Source: Brevipalpus yothersi | Taxonomy: Eukaryota > Arthropoda > Arachnida > Trombidiformes > Tenuipalpidae | Assembly: GCA_003956705.1 (NCBI GenBank) | Contig: QZCP01000046.1 | Coordinates: 223,605 to 287,604, forward strand | Reading direction: 5' to 3' | Length of the DNA stretch: 64,000 bases | The notes under the pieces: generated by a model | What the model was told of the DNA's origin: nothing | The model's database searches: none | The model's input: only the letters and a program-made list of their open reading frames with translations | Shown here: piece by piece, positions 47,069-57,181 of the stretch | How positions within the stretch are numbered: the stretch's first letter is position 1 | How the letters are laid out: each line of letters starts with the position of its first letter | Position numbers and translations under genes: made by a program

Positions 47069-48120
47069 AAATTTGATAATCATCTCTCTTGAGGGAGAGA
47101 AAATTTTTTTTGAAATGAAAAGTTGTACACTCGACATAGGAACTAGTGCAAAAAAAATTGTCTGGCCATTTTACTTTGATAATGATCTATTTGATTTCTA
47201 TAGCCATCAATATTTTAGAATTCGTATTGATTTTCAGTGAGAAAGTTAAGAGAAGAGTTTTTCTACCGAAAGTAACTGAATAACCGGTGTATGGTAGTGG
47301 ATAAATTATTTTTGTTAACTACTAACGTGGCAATGGCTGTAATGATTTGTCAGAGATTGAGCGATAGGCAAAGAGAGAGAGAGCAAGAAAGAGCAATTTT
47401 CGATGATGACGAGGAAAGTGGGCCAAATCATCAGTGAGTTACTTTAGTTTACTTTCGCTTGCCAAGTGATGAGGATTGCTTCTCGAAAGAGGCCGATCAC
47501 AAAATTTACACTAGATTTTCCTCGAAGATCAAACAAATGATCATTGAGCTCTCGAATAAGTCTTTTTTCAGAATTTAGAAACTATCTAAAACCCCGGAAA
47601 AAACTTAAGATTCAAAATCTCTTTCTTCATGGCTGGGAAAGAATATCTCCCGAAATCTTTCAACTACACGAAATTATTTCATTTGCGATGAACATCTATT
47701 CACTTTAATTTACATAATCTTACAGTTCTCAGAAGCAAAGTCCAATAAGCCTTGCGAGCAAGCATAACGCTGATTCATGGATGGAAAATTGTATGGTGAT
47801 GGTGATAGATGACTCAATACATAAAAAATTATATTTCACTGTTAAAGTATGAGTAGTTCCACTTCTATTCTTCTGACTCATAAACAGAGAAAATCATAGA
47901 GATAATGGAAATGGATAATCTTTTAACTAGCTTCAAGGGATGAGTGAATACTTTCTCACTTTCAAAGAGGTACAGTTGGCATTGGATAATAAGGGTTTAA
48001 TCTTCTGTTAAGCTTCTATGCCTTCTCAGTTGGGTAGGGTTGAGATTCGATTTCGGAAGGAGAGAGGCAGCTCATGAACCATGGACTCAAAAATAAATCC
48101 ATCGATGAAGAACCATCTGA

Positions 48121-48332
48121 TTAATTCTCAGCTTGTGCAACCTCGACTCTGACCAAGATGAGTTGAGATCTATGATCTAGATCAAAAAACTCATCTGAGA
48201 AGAGGTGCTTGACTCCATCCTGAACTTGATGAGTATAAATTGTGAGTCCACCACGTCCATATACCTAAAGAATAGATAGATGAAACTTTGAATATTTTAA
48301 GGGACACAGAAGGCCTCTAAACTCACCCTCAT
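48121..48332 (-). CDS. Possible small two-exon gene or terminal exon (unrecognised)
   Basis: On the minus strand ATG AGG at 48332-48327 is followed by a good donor (gtgagt), and an acceptor (ctttag) at 48265 opens a 48-codon exon (48264-48121) ending in TAA. The predicted peptide has ordinary protein composition, for example VYGRGGLTIYTHQVQDGVKH and RSQLILVRVEVAQAEN. It lies about 150 bases past the MBTPS1 stop on the same strand. I do not recognise it, and it could be a 3' UTR coincidence. Confidence 0.33.
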
Positions 48333-48481
48333 TTTGAAAAAGAATCAGATTTCAATCCATTCACTGTCGAGGAATGAGGTTTCTTCGATATGTTGAAGGC
48401 TAACTGATGCCCGAAACTCAAACCATTTGTACTTGATTTTCATCAGATGAAATATTTCCTAGGGTTTGTTACTTGTTTTGC

Positions 48482-51400
48482 TCAAACACTGTAAAGTTTT
48501 GTAGGTAACTTCTCTAATATCCATTTCTTTACGGTGGAACTTCGTTTTCTCCTTTTTATTGTCTGTCCAGTTTTTGAAAGCACTTTCTTTCCCAACCATT
48601 TGACTCGAATTATTTTACGATTGACGAGATAGAGAATTAATATCACAGCAAATACCAAACCAATGGTGGTCATGTTGAGCGGTATGAGTTTCTGATCGGA
48701 TAAAATTTGATCGGAAGAATATGATTCCGGATGGTCTTGAGAGTCAACTAGAGAATTCCAATCAGCGTGTGGACCATCGTCCATCTTTAAATTAAGGTAA
48801 GGCATCATTGGTGGTATGGTGGGAATCTCCATGTCTACATGACTGATAGATAACAATTTCTGAGCCTTATAGAGATTGGTTGGCAGAGATTCATTGAGAG
48901 GTATGGCTAATTCCCATTTATGGCTTGGACAATTTGGTAATGATCTTGTCTGGACTTTATCTAACAAAAAAATTGACAAGAAACTTTAATACACTTCAAT
49001 CCTTTCAAGAGAAGCAAACTTACCAGCTTTATAGTGTAAAACTTTTGAGTATCGATGAAGATTGTTTCCTTCCATACGTTCAGGTAAGTGGGCATCACTA
49101 GGTGATAGTAATTCTTTTTTGACAGAACTTTGCTCATCTAAAACTGTTCCTGATTGGCTACAGTCTGGACAACTAGGGTGGAAGATATTAGGGACTACAC
49201 CAGTACTTGTGAATTGGAGCAAAGCTTCAAGCATCCAAAAACAGTCTTTCTGTAGATGAGCAGAGTCCAAGCAATTGGAGTCACCATACACAGCAATTCT
49301 TCCCTTAGCTAGCTCATTTTTAGAATCATCTTTTGGGCTATAAAAGCCTAGAATAGGCACATCTTTACTTTTGAGTGTTTCGCCAGAAACCATCTCGTGA
49401 CTTTGATCATTCAAATTTCGTTTGATTATTACAGAATTTTTCTCTGGAAATTGTACAATAGATGTCCCTGATGCGTAAAACATATCATGATTTGAGCCAA
49501 ATTTGAAATCTCCCTCATAAACTTTGTCCCCGAAAGCAATGTTCCAAGGTTTGAGCAAATTATTCAGAGCAGGTAGATTGGCTCCACCAGTGTCTGGTAT
49601 CCACCATTGTCGAGTATTTTCATCATAAAATTTTACTTTTTTCATCACAGAGATATTGTACCAATCAGCAAAAACAATGATCGATAGACCATGATAATCA
49701 AAGTCTTTGGCCAATTTTTTAATCTCTTCGGGAAAATATTCTTCTTCTGGATCAACTATCAACAAAGCTCCATACTGACGAGCATCGAAGCAAGTGTAAG
49801 GTGAGCCTAGCACTTCAACATAGTAGCCGGAATTACGAAGATGTTCATACATGTCTTTGAAATTTGTATGGATATGATCACCATTCCAATCTAGTGGATC
49901 TTTCTTCATGTGCAGATTATCTCTCGGAAAGTAGCCAGGAGGATAGCGTAAATTGTGATATTGGTCCCAAAGAATTCGCTTATTACGCGGTGGAGTAGGA
50001 ATTATTTTCACTTTTAAAGGCAATTTTATCTCTGATTCAAGTGGTTTACCGTCTGGATCTCCATCTATGTTGGGAGACTCAACAGTGAGACTAATATCTC
50101 CTTGAGCTACACCTTCCCAATCAGCGGCTTCTGAAGACACGGAGATAGTCAATGCGAGCCATCCTGACCAGGGCCATAGAATATCTGAGTGTGTGACAGC
50201 AACCTCAAGATATTGTCCATTTTGGAGAATATAAGGATGCCACTGAGGCTTTCCTACGATTGTTCCAGTAACTCCCATACCATTGAGAATGGTCACATTG
50301 ATTATGATAGGCATTGCTCCATAGTAGAGAGGCTGAGTACAATATGGCCACATGTATGGACATTCTGTCAAATCGAGATAACTTGGACTGAGTGTTGCTT
50401 GTGGTCTGTAAGAGCGCAAAATTTCATAAGCACGAATGAGATCCAATTTTCCAGCACCTTGTTCAACCATGGGAACACCACTCAAGCGTTTTGCAGAGGC
50501 CATCAAAGCTTGCTTCATACTGGCAGGATTGATCAAGTTTCCAAGATGAAGTACTCCAGACATTAGTAGAGTAACTGCTCCAGCAACAACTGGTGAAGCT
50601 ACTGAAGTGCCCGAAAGTGATCGGCAACTGCCTTTGATACTTGAGCCTCGAACAGCGGAACCGTAGGTAACGATATCTGGTTTAACACGACCTGCACCAG
50701 CTGGAAGTTCCCATGTTGTCATTCCTCGAGAAGAGAAGCGAGCGATTTGATCATCGAAATTGATACCTCCAACTCCAATGACATCCATTTGATCAGCAGG
50801 ATTGTTCAATGTACCATATAGAGGTCCATCATTTCCAATAGCGGAAATCATTATGATATTATTGGCAGTCAGCTCCCAGACTTTATCCACAAAAGGGTGA
50901 TCCATAAAATCTGGGCCTCCAATACTGAGATTGAGTACATTTATCTTCTTAAGTATAGCATAATTGAAAGCGTCCAAAAACCAGGAAGTATAAGATACTT
51001 GATTATCGGTGAAAACTCGATAAATATGTAGCTCAGCTTCAGGTGCGAAACCGAGACACTCTTTGCTACTTGCTATCACGCCTGCAACAAAAGTTCCATG
51101 TCCAAGTCCATCATCTAGAGTCTTCTCATTAGTCCAATTTGTACGTTCTTTAACTTTCTTAAAGTGGGGATGATTTTTTGGCAATCCAGTGTCAAAAACA
51201 GCTACCTTTACTCCTGCTCCTCTCAATCCCAGAGACCACAGTTTGTCTGCTTTGAGGATAGATGTTATTTGCCAAGGTATTGCTCTAAGTAGATGTCTAC
51301 GAGTATCACTTCCACCGCCAGAATAATCAAAACTCCATCCACTCAGCCATGATAGCGAATGTCTGGCATTCAAATTTCTCATCGAACGCCAAATGGGATC

Positions 51401-52086
51401 AGGTGATGATCCATTATCAGATCTACCAGAGTTGCCTTGAGTGCTACTAGATTCATTGATTATCTTGAGACTACGAGTGATGGAACGCTGTGGGGTTACA
51501 TTTTTGATGGTAGGATGTTTTCTCAATGCAGTAGAAATTGTGCTAAGATTGCTTGTGATCAGATGGATGACATCAAAATCGCTTGGATGAAGACTAGCGG
51601 GATTATTTCGAGGTAGTATTGTCCATGAACTTATCATACTAGAGCATGGTGAAAGAGCATTTGCAATAAAACGCATACGTGCGGTTGACTCATACAAATG
51701 CTTAAAAGTAACAATGTATTCTGAGAAAAAAGGAAGAAAGCATGGTAATGATTAAATACTTATAGATATTTTTAATGGGAGAAGAATTATTAGTACAATA
51801 TAGAATAATCCTGGATGCACATGGATGTACTCATTGTTTAATCAGTTCACTTACCATTCTTTACAAGTTGGGTTGCATAATCAAATGTAACACTTGATGG
51901 GTCAGGATATTCCATATCAAGACTATCCACAGGAGGAAATGATACACTTTCACCGGATACATGATTAGAGACAATACATACACTGATTAAAAGTATAAAT
52001 AAGAATCTTAAACACACCAAAGGCAGCAGAATCCCAGCATTCCGGCCCATATTATCGGGCCGGTTGAAATTCATCAGGTTGAGCAT
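48482..52086 (-). CDS. MBTPS1: Membrane-bound transcription factor site-1 protease (S1P)
   Basis: Three exons on the minus strand, 52086-51855, 51720-49024 and 48960-48482, with phase-consistent GT...AG introns of 134 and 63 bp, give 1135 residues (human 1052). The first ATG is used, though a later Met (MGRNAGILLPLV) also begins the signal peptide. The prodomain has the self-cleavage region RRHLLRAIP (near 218), like the RRLL site. The subtilisin triad is Asp254 (VAVFDTGL), His285 (DDGLGHGTFVAG) and Ser450 (SLSGTSVASPVV). Strong S1P-specific blocks continue: LDLTECPYMWPYC, TPPRNKRILWDQYHNLRYPP, DWNGDHIHTNFKDMYEHLR, YGDSNCLDSAHLQKDCFW and RMEGNNLHRYSKVL. A C-terminal membrane span (GLVFAVILILYLV) precedes a basic tail. 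S1P cleaves SREBP and ATF6 in the Golgi, controlling lipid and ER-stress genes. Confidence 0.97.
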
Positions 52087-52385
52087 GTATGTATGCCACT
52101 GCTACCGATGATTGGTACATAAACAATATCATTAAAATTTAACCAACACACTCATCAGTTGACTCTGATTGTGGAATCGGCGGCCCATCCCATTGATAAC
52201 AACTCGGTAGCGAAACATGCATCAATAATAATAATATTTAAAAGTTGATCATACATATTCTCTCTCTCTCTCTCTCACATACTCATACACACACTTGTCT
52301 GATATGATAATCAAGAGAAGCGATTATCGATACACAACCTAAATCATCATCAATCACAAACACACTTTTCTCATCTTCAAGAGTG

Positions 52386-52622
52386 ATGGATTCAATGAGT
52401 CCCCCAATAAGATCACCGAGATCAAATACTTTGTTCCCAACAACTTATACAAAAATTACAAGAATGCTTGAGGAAGATAAACAACAGAGTCAAGGAAAGC
52501 AGTTTCAATTCACATCAATGTTTACAAAACACATTCTTTTGGCAAGTGAAAATGAAAACAAAACTCAACAGTTCATGTTCAACGCGAGAAGAGAGAGCAG
52601 CGCAGAAGAACTGTTATTCTGA
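52386..52622 (+). CDS. Possible small protein divergent from MBTPS1 (unrecognised)
   Basis: ATG-initiated frame of 78 codons whose composition is protein-like rather than repeat-driven: MDSMSPPIRSPRSNTLFPTT, then FTSMFTKHILLASENENKTQ and ARRESSAEELLF at the C-terminus. It starts 300 bases from the MBTPS1 start on the opposite strand, a common arrangement for a shared promoter. The SP/RSP motifs and Ser-rich basic C-terminus suggest a small phosphorylated regulatory protein, but I recognise no family. The end could be a true stop or a first exon. Confidence 0.45.
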   Translation: MDSMSPPIRSPRSNTLFPTTYTKITRMLEEDKQQSQGKQFQFTSMFTKHILLASENENKTQQFMFNARRESSAEELLF

Positions 52623-53175
52623 AGTATAACTTCTTATCTATTCTGTTTGATTTCGTAACGAAAGAGATGTATTAAGCTACATGAAGAATGGCCTTGGAAT
52701 TATGATTACACCGAAAACATGTAATTATTCAACAATTTCATCATGATAGTATATTGACATTATTTTACATGTTCAATTCATATTCAGTTTACTTTGGCTG
52801 AAGTTTTTGGAAAGAATTAAGGGAATTGAAATTTTGATTTTTTTTTCTATCATGAGATAACTTTCCTCTCTGGTAAAATTTTACAGTATTCTCGTGATTT
52901 AATTCGATCACAACATCCAGAAGCATTACAATTTATACCTTCTAGAGGGACCTCCAGAAAACATGCCTTCGATTGCATAGTAAACTTAAACACGCAAAAC
53001 TTTTCTTTTGTAATCTTTTCATTATTTTCAATAACAATATCCTAGTGGGCCTAATGAAGAATTCTCTCGAGACATCCTTGTCACTCTTTGGTGTACCTTT
53101 CGATCATAGTTAATTTGTTGCTTATTGAAGTGAATATCCCGGAGAACATCTTTGATCTTAGTGAATGCAGGTTGA

Positions 53176-53316
53176 CTCTTTTCATTATCATTACCGATCG
53201 CTTATTCTAATGATTATGCCCGAGTGTTTTCCATCATCTATTCTCTCATCATATTTTTGATGATTGCAATTGAACTCTCATATTCGTGCATAACTCTTCG
53301 ATATACATATATGTAA
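53176..53316 (+). pseudogene. Decayed C-terminal copy of the neighbouring ionotropic-receptor-like gene
   Basis: The frame encodes the last membrane helix in near-identical form to residues near the end of the intact gene: SLPIAYSNDYARVFSIIYSL and IAIELSY, versus SLPASLSNDYFQVIYIIYSL and IAIELSY. An in-frame TGA lies just upstream at 53173-53175 and no ligand-binding or pore region precedes it. Similarity continues into the 3' flank (to about 53500, matching about 56050-56230), so a genomic segment was duplicated rather than an mRNA copied. Confidence 0.8.
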
Positions 53317-54410
53317 GTAGAAAACTCCTCAATTATAATCGCTTTCTCAATGATTCAACACAATCCGTTTATTGTTTGTGATCTTCCTTCTCAGATAAAA
53401 TTACAAAGTAATGAACCGATCTCTAAGCTTCACTATCTCAATCGAAAATTTCGTGATATTCATGCACTGTTATTCTGAATATTGGTTTCTCGTTTCTATC
53501 TAATCGAAAAAATTTTTTAAATTTACTAGTTTTACGCTCATTTCGTTCGCTTTGTTGACTCCACTCGCTGAGTCTTTGGTCTGATAAGAACTTTGATAGA
53601 TAATAATTTACAGCGAGATTTGTAAGATCTAAAATTTTCGCTGAAAGTTGTGTTCATGTATTTTATTTTCGTTTTTTTGTCCCTGAAACCTCTCTTTCCT
53701 TACTTATTCTGGTGCAACTTGTCAAATTCTATCAGTTACATTTAGTTATACTTCAAAAGAATACTCCTCTTCTTACTCCCTTTTTGTTTATGAGGCAGTG
53801 GGGGGGGGGCAATACATGGCCTCAAATGATCAAAATTTTTTATATAAGATATATAAGATATATAAAATAAATACCAAGCTCTCAAAAAGTTCACTCTTGG
53901 TAGAGTGTGTTTTCTTTGAAAGATTTTCCAAGAAACACTGTATCATGTTAACAGGTAGACTGGCCTCTGTGAATTTCATCATCACAGAAAGAACGAATTC
54001 ATTTATAGACTAACCTCGAGTCAGAAAAAGTTGACATTAGCCTTTCGTGTCTAAATATGTATTTCACTTCAATCCTTACTAAGGCTTTTTACATAATTTA
54101 ATATAGCGTGTCGATTTTATTGTGGTATTTTTCCTCTCCAAAGCGCTGAAATTACAAATCATCTGAAGATTTGAGCACTATTCAGTGATGAGAGAGAAGA
54201 AAAAAGTTATGTTTTCCTTACTTTTTTGTTATATTTTGTCTTTTAATAGTATCTGATCTACTGGGATGGATTTCTCAAATTCATGAATGAAAGAAGCTAA
54301 AAAGAAAAAAAATCCATCTTGCGAAAGGAGAATATTTCACGCGAAATTCTATTCACTCTTATAAGTGCATTCACACACGTGTGATTACCTTGGGTTATAA
54401 TAATACCAAT

Positions 54411-54542
54411 ATGGTGAAAAAAATTCCAGTAAAATTTTTGTTTTTGTTTACATTCTTGCTTTTATCAATACATTTGGATCCATGTGATCGTGGTACAAAA
54501 CGATTGAATGAGAATGTGGAAAAAAATGTTGGTTCAATCGAT
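54411..54542 (+). CDS. Possible signal-peptide first exon of the ionotropic-receptor-like gene
   Basis: ATG-initiated frame with a strong hydrophobic signal (KKIPVKFLFLFTFLLLSIHL) followed by a polar stretch, ending in TGA at 54540-54542. Phase-0 donor candidates (aat|gtggaa, aat|gttggt) would join it to the acceptor ttcag at 54742. The donors are weak, so the junction is uncertain. Confidence 0.35.
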
Positions 54543-54742
54543 TGATCCATTGAAACGAGAGGAATAATTGGAAAGTTGAAGAGTACTTTCTTGGTGATCG
54601 ATGAGAACTAAAAAAGTTTATACTCAAAAAGAATGTCAACTTATTCGTCCATAGGTCTACACGCAAATGAGTTTTCTTCTCTTTAACCTATTTTATCAAT
54701 GGATTACTATCTACTGATTCTGAAAATTCATTCCAAATTCAG

Positions 54743-56035
54743 TTTATCGCAAGTAGTAGAATGTACCATGTGCGGGCTGCATTCCCGCGTCTGGTAACCG
54801 ATGAATCGGATCCGCTTAGACTAGATAAGCATGGTAAACTTGAAGGTGTAAATTCTGAGTTCTTATTGGAAGTTTTTACCTGGTTTATTGCAGATTTACT
54901 CAATATTACCCTGGTTCCAGCGAGGAAAAAGTTACCACATGGTGATGAAAACTATGACGTGTTTCGGGCAGGATTGGAGATGATGTCAAGAAATGAGGTG
55001 GACTTAGCTCTTGTGCCATTCACTGTATTTCAAACCTTACCACCGAATGTGACCATCATGCCTATCATCTCCGAAGAAGGCTGCAAATTAATATCTTACC
55101 CAATACTCAATTCATCAGATTTGACTAATGGCCCTGAATCTACTTTATTAGAGCTACCATTTGATCTTTCCTTCGGAATGATTTTCTCTTTGTTGATCAT
55201 TGTTTACTGTCCAGCATTTCTCAAGATAGATTTGAGCCAATATCGAATATCAGCGAGCTATTTATTGGAAAAAATGCTGAAACAGGGTGGTGGGATTATT
55301 ACTTATCAGCCCTTTTCATCAATGAGTCTAGTGATCATATCGTTTGCGTTGATATTTCATGTATTGTTTGGCAGTTATCTGAACACTCAAAGAACTTCCA
55401 TTACTCGTTTTGATAGAATTGATTCATTGAGCGATGTTGAGCATAAAAAGCTCACTTTGGTCACTCTCCTTGCCTCATTATGTGCGGAAACGCTCAATGT
55501 TACAATTGAAAATGAGAATCAGATAGGAACAAATGATTATTTGGACTTTGGGTCACAAGAGTCAAAAGATTTCAGATTCAATTATTGTTTTGGTAGCGGT
55601 AAGTGTGCTTTCCTCTTATCAAACTTAGAATCAAACCTCCTCAAGCACACTTTCTGCGGGGATTCTTCGAAACCCTCTGCAAAAAATCCTTTTCATACAT
55701 CACCCGATTTGAATCATAATTTCCTATCACCCTTTGTGACCACAAGATTACCGGAGACATTGATTCGTATCACGACACGGAGAACGGAAAGTCGCTTTGA
55801 ATTGGGAATTGCTCAGAAAAGAGGTCATAATTCAGAATATTTTGCTCACAAATTGGGTCATCTCCCTACGGATCAAGAATGTTTCATGAGAAAAATTGAA
55901 AACGGTGTCTCTTTGCCAGCTTCTCTTTCTAATGACTATTTTCAAGTGATTTACATCATTTATTCTCTGATCATATTCTTGACCATTGCGATTGAGCTCT
56001 CATATTTGTGCATAATTCTTCGATCCAAGCAATAA
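54743..56035 (+). CDS. Divergent ionotropic (glutamate-like) receptor
   Basis: Main exon of 424 codons from the in-frame ATG at 54761; the frame is open back to a good acceptor (aaattcag) at 54742, so the true start is probably in an upstream exon. The N-terminal half resembles an S1 ligand-binding lobe (FPRLVTDESD, LEGVNSEFLLEVFTWFIADLLNITLVP, NEVDLALVPFTV). A membrane span follows (FGMIFSLLIIVYCPAFL), then an M3-like helix with the family's SYL motif (LIFHVLFGSYLNTQRTS), a long S2 lobe with several cysteines, and a final span (IYIIYSLIIFLTIAIELSYL). This is the layout of arthropod ionotropic receptors, ligand-gated cation channels used in smell, taste and temperature sensing. The sequence is very divergent; the agonist-binding residues of true glutamate receptors are not evident. 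A decayed C-terminal copy lies 2.7 kb upstream. Confidence 0.72.
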   Translation, partial: FIASSRMYHVRAAFPRLVTDESDPLRLDKHGKLEGVNSEFLLEVFTWFIADLLNITLVPARKKLPHGDENYDVFRAGLEMMSRNEVDLALVPFTVFQTLPPNVTIMPIISEEGCKLISYPILNSSDLTNGPESTLLELPFDLSFGMIFSLLIIVYCPAFLKIDLSQYRISASYLLEKMLKQGGGIITYQPFSSMSLVIISFALIFHVLFGSYLNTQRTSITRFDRIDSLSDVEHKKLTLVTLLASLCAETLNVTIENENQIGTNDYLDFGSQESKDFRFNYCFGSGKCAFLLSNLESNLLKHTFCGDSSKPSAKNPFHTSPDLNHNFLSPFVTTRLPETLIRITTRRTESRFELGIAQKRGHNSEYFAHKLGHLPTDQECFMRKIENGVSLPASLSNDYFQVIYIIYSLIIFLTIAIELSYLCIILRSKQ

Positions 56036-57181
56036 TCTCTCAAGTAATAAGCGCCTCTTCGATGATTTCAAACGATCCATAACCTAAATTGCTTGTTGTC
56101 TGCATTCCTTTACAAAAATTAGAGTTACAGTAAAGTTACAGTAAAGTTATGGACCAATCTACTAGCTTCACTATTTCAATTGAAAAGTTCATGACGTGTT
56201 CTGTTATTCTGATTTTCTGATCATTGTATCTATCTTAGTAAATAAAGTCTATTCAAATATCACCGGGTTTTTCGACAACGTTGGCTCATTTGCGATGACA
56301 TAGAGATTCTTTGAAATACGTTCACATGCTGTGAAGACAGAAGAACATTTGTTAACATACGGAGGATAGAACAATTGAAAAAAGAAAATCTTACTTTTTC
56401 ATACTTTACGGTTGAGGTCAGCGTCAATTACTCCCACCATTGTATGTTATATCGCAAGAATATCGCGAGGATTGAAACTATGGAAAATTACAATGTAATG
56501 AATAATTTTCTACAATTGATTAGACCAAAACCACCAATAGCTATGATGACCTGGTTCAATAAAAATAGCTCATTGAGTATATTTTTCCAATAAATCACTG
56601 CAAAAAGAGAAAATTGAAAACATTAGTTACCAGTGACCAGTGACACTGATGGTTATGAAGAACGATGATGTGGGCCACAGATCAGAGTTTATCGAGACAC
56701 CATCGGAACGAATACACTTTAGATTGTGGCCTGCATTACAAGCCACAATAAACTACCGATTCTACCGAGAATGAGGTCTCTAAATGATGTAAAGCAATGG
56801 TTCGGTGATCATTAATCATTTTTATGTCAAGTAAAAGTAGTAACAAGTAAGTTATAACAAATTAAGACATGATAATCTCGATGCTGTCGATGTTAGAGCT
56901 CAAAATTGGCGCTTCAAAGTGTGTTTTGATTTAACATCAATAATAAACTCGATGTTGTTGATGATGTAATGATTTTGGATTATATTTAATTAGTTGATAA
57001 TTTGTGGATGATATGATGCGGATAATAATCTGATGAATGTTAATGGTCAACCGTGAACAAGTGATTCTTGACGATCAATAGTAACTCTTTTTTCGTTATC
57101 CAAGAAAATGATGTGTTAGCCAGCGACTGTACCGACCAGCGAGGAGAACATTCAGAATTCAAGAAACTTGACCGGTGAAAT
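56036..57181. other. Intergenic region between the receptor and ATE1
   Basis: AT-rich 3' flank of the receptor (with a tandem agttacagtaa duplication near 56124-56147) and ATE1 leader. A 72-codon frame at 56375-56593 has no domain. Nothing else recognised. Confidence 0.5.

Larger units (their letters stand above)
45214..48120. other. Repeat-rich region upstream of Mnt
   Basis: Dense simple repeats: (TAG)n at 45523-45564, GA-rich blocks at 45870-46100 and 46300-46730, and (CT)n at 47016-47064. It is likely to include the Mnt promoter and 5' leader. Open frames here follow the repeats. No gene supported. Confidence 0.55.
52087..54410. other. Intergenic region between MBTPS1 and the receptor gene
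   Basis: Includes the MBTPS1 promoter, a candidate small divergent gene (52386-52622), and a receptor pseudogene fragment (53176-53500). The rest is AT-rich with no recognisable exon; a G9 run lies near 53802. Confidence 0.5.

Noticed and set aside
46913..47137. Frame with an Arg-Glu repeat
   Set aside because: Translation of the (CT)n/(GA)n microsatellite.
56375..56593. 72-codon frame downstream of the receptor
   Set aside because: Considered as another receptor remnant, but no alignable match to the intact gene was visible.
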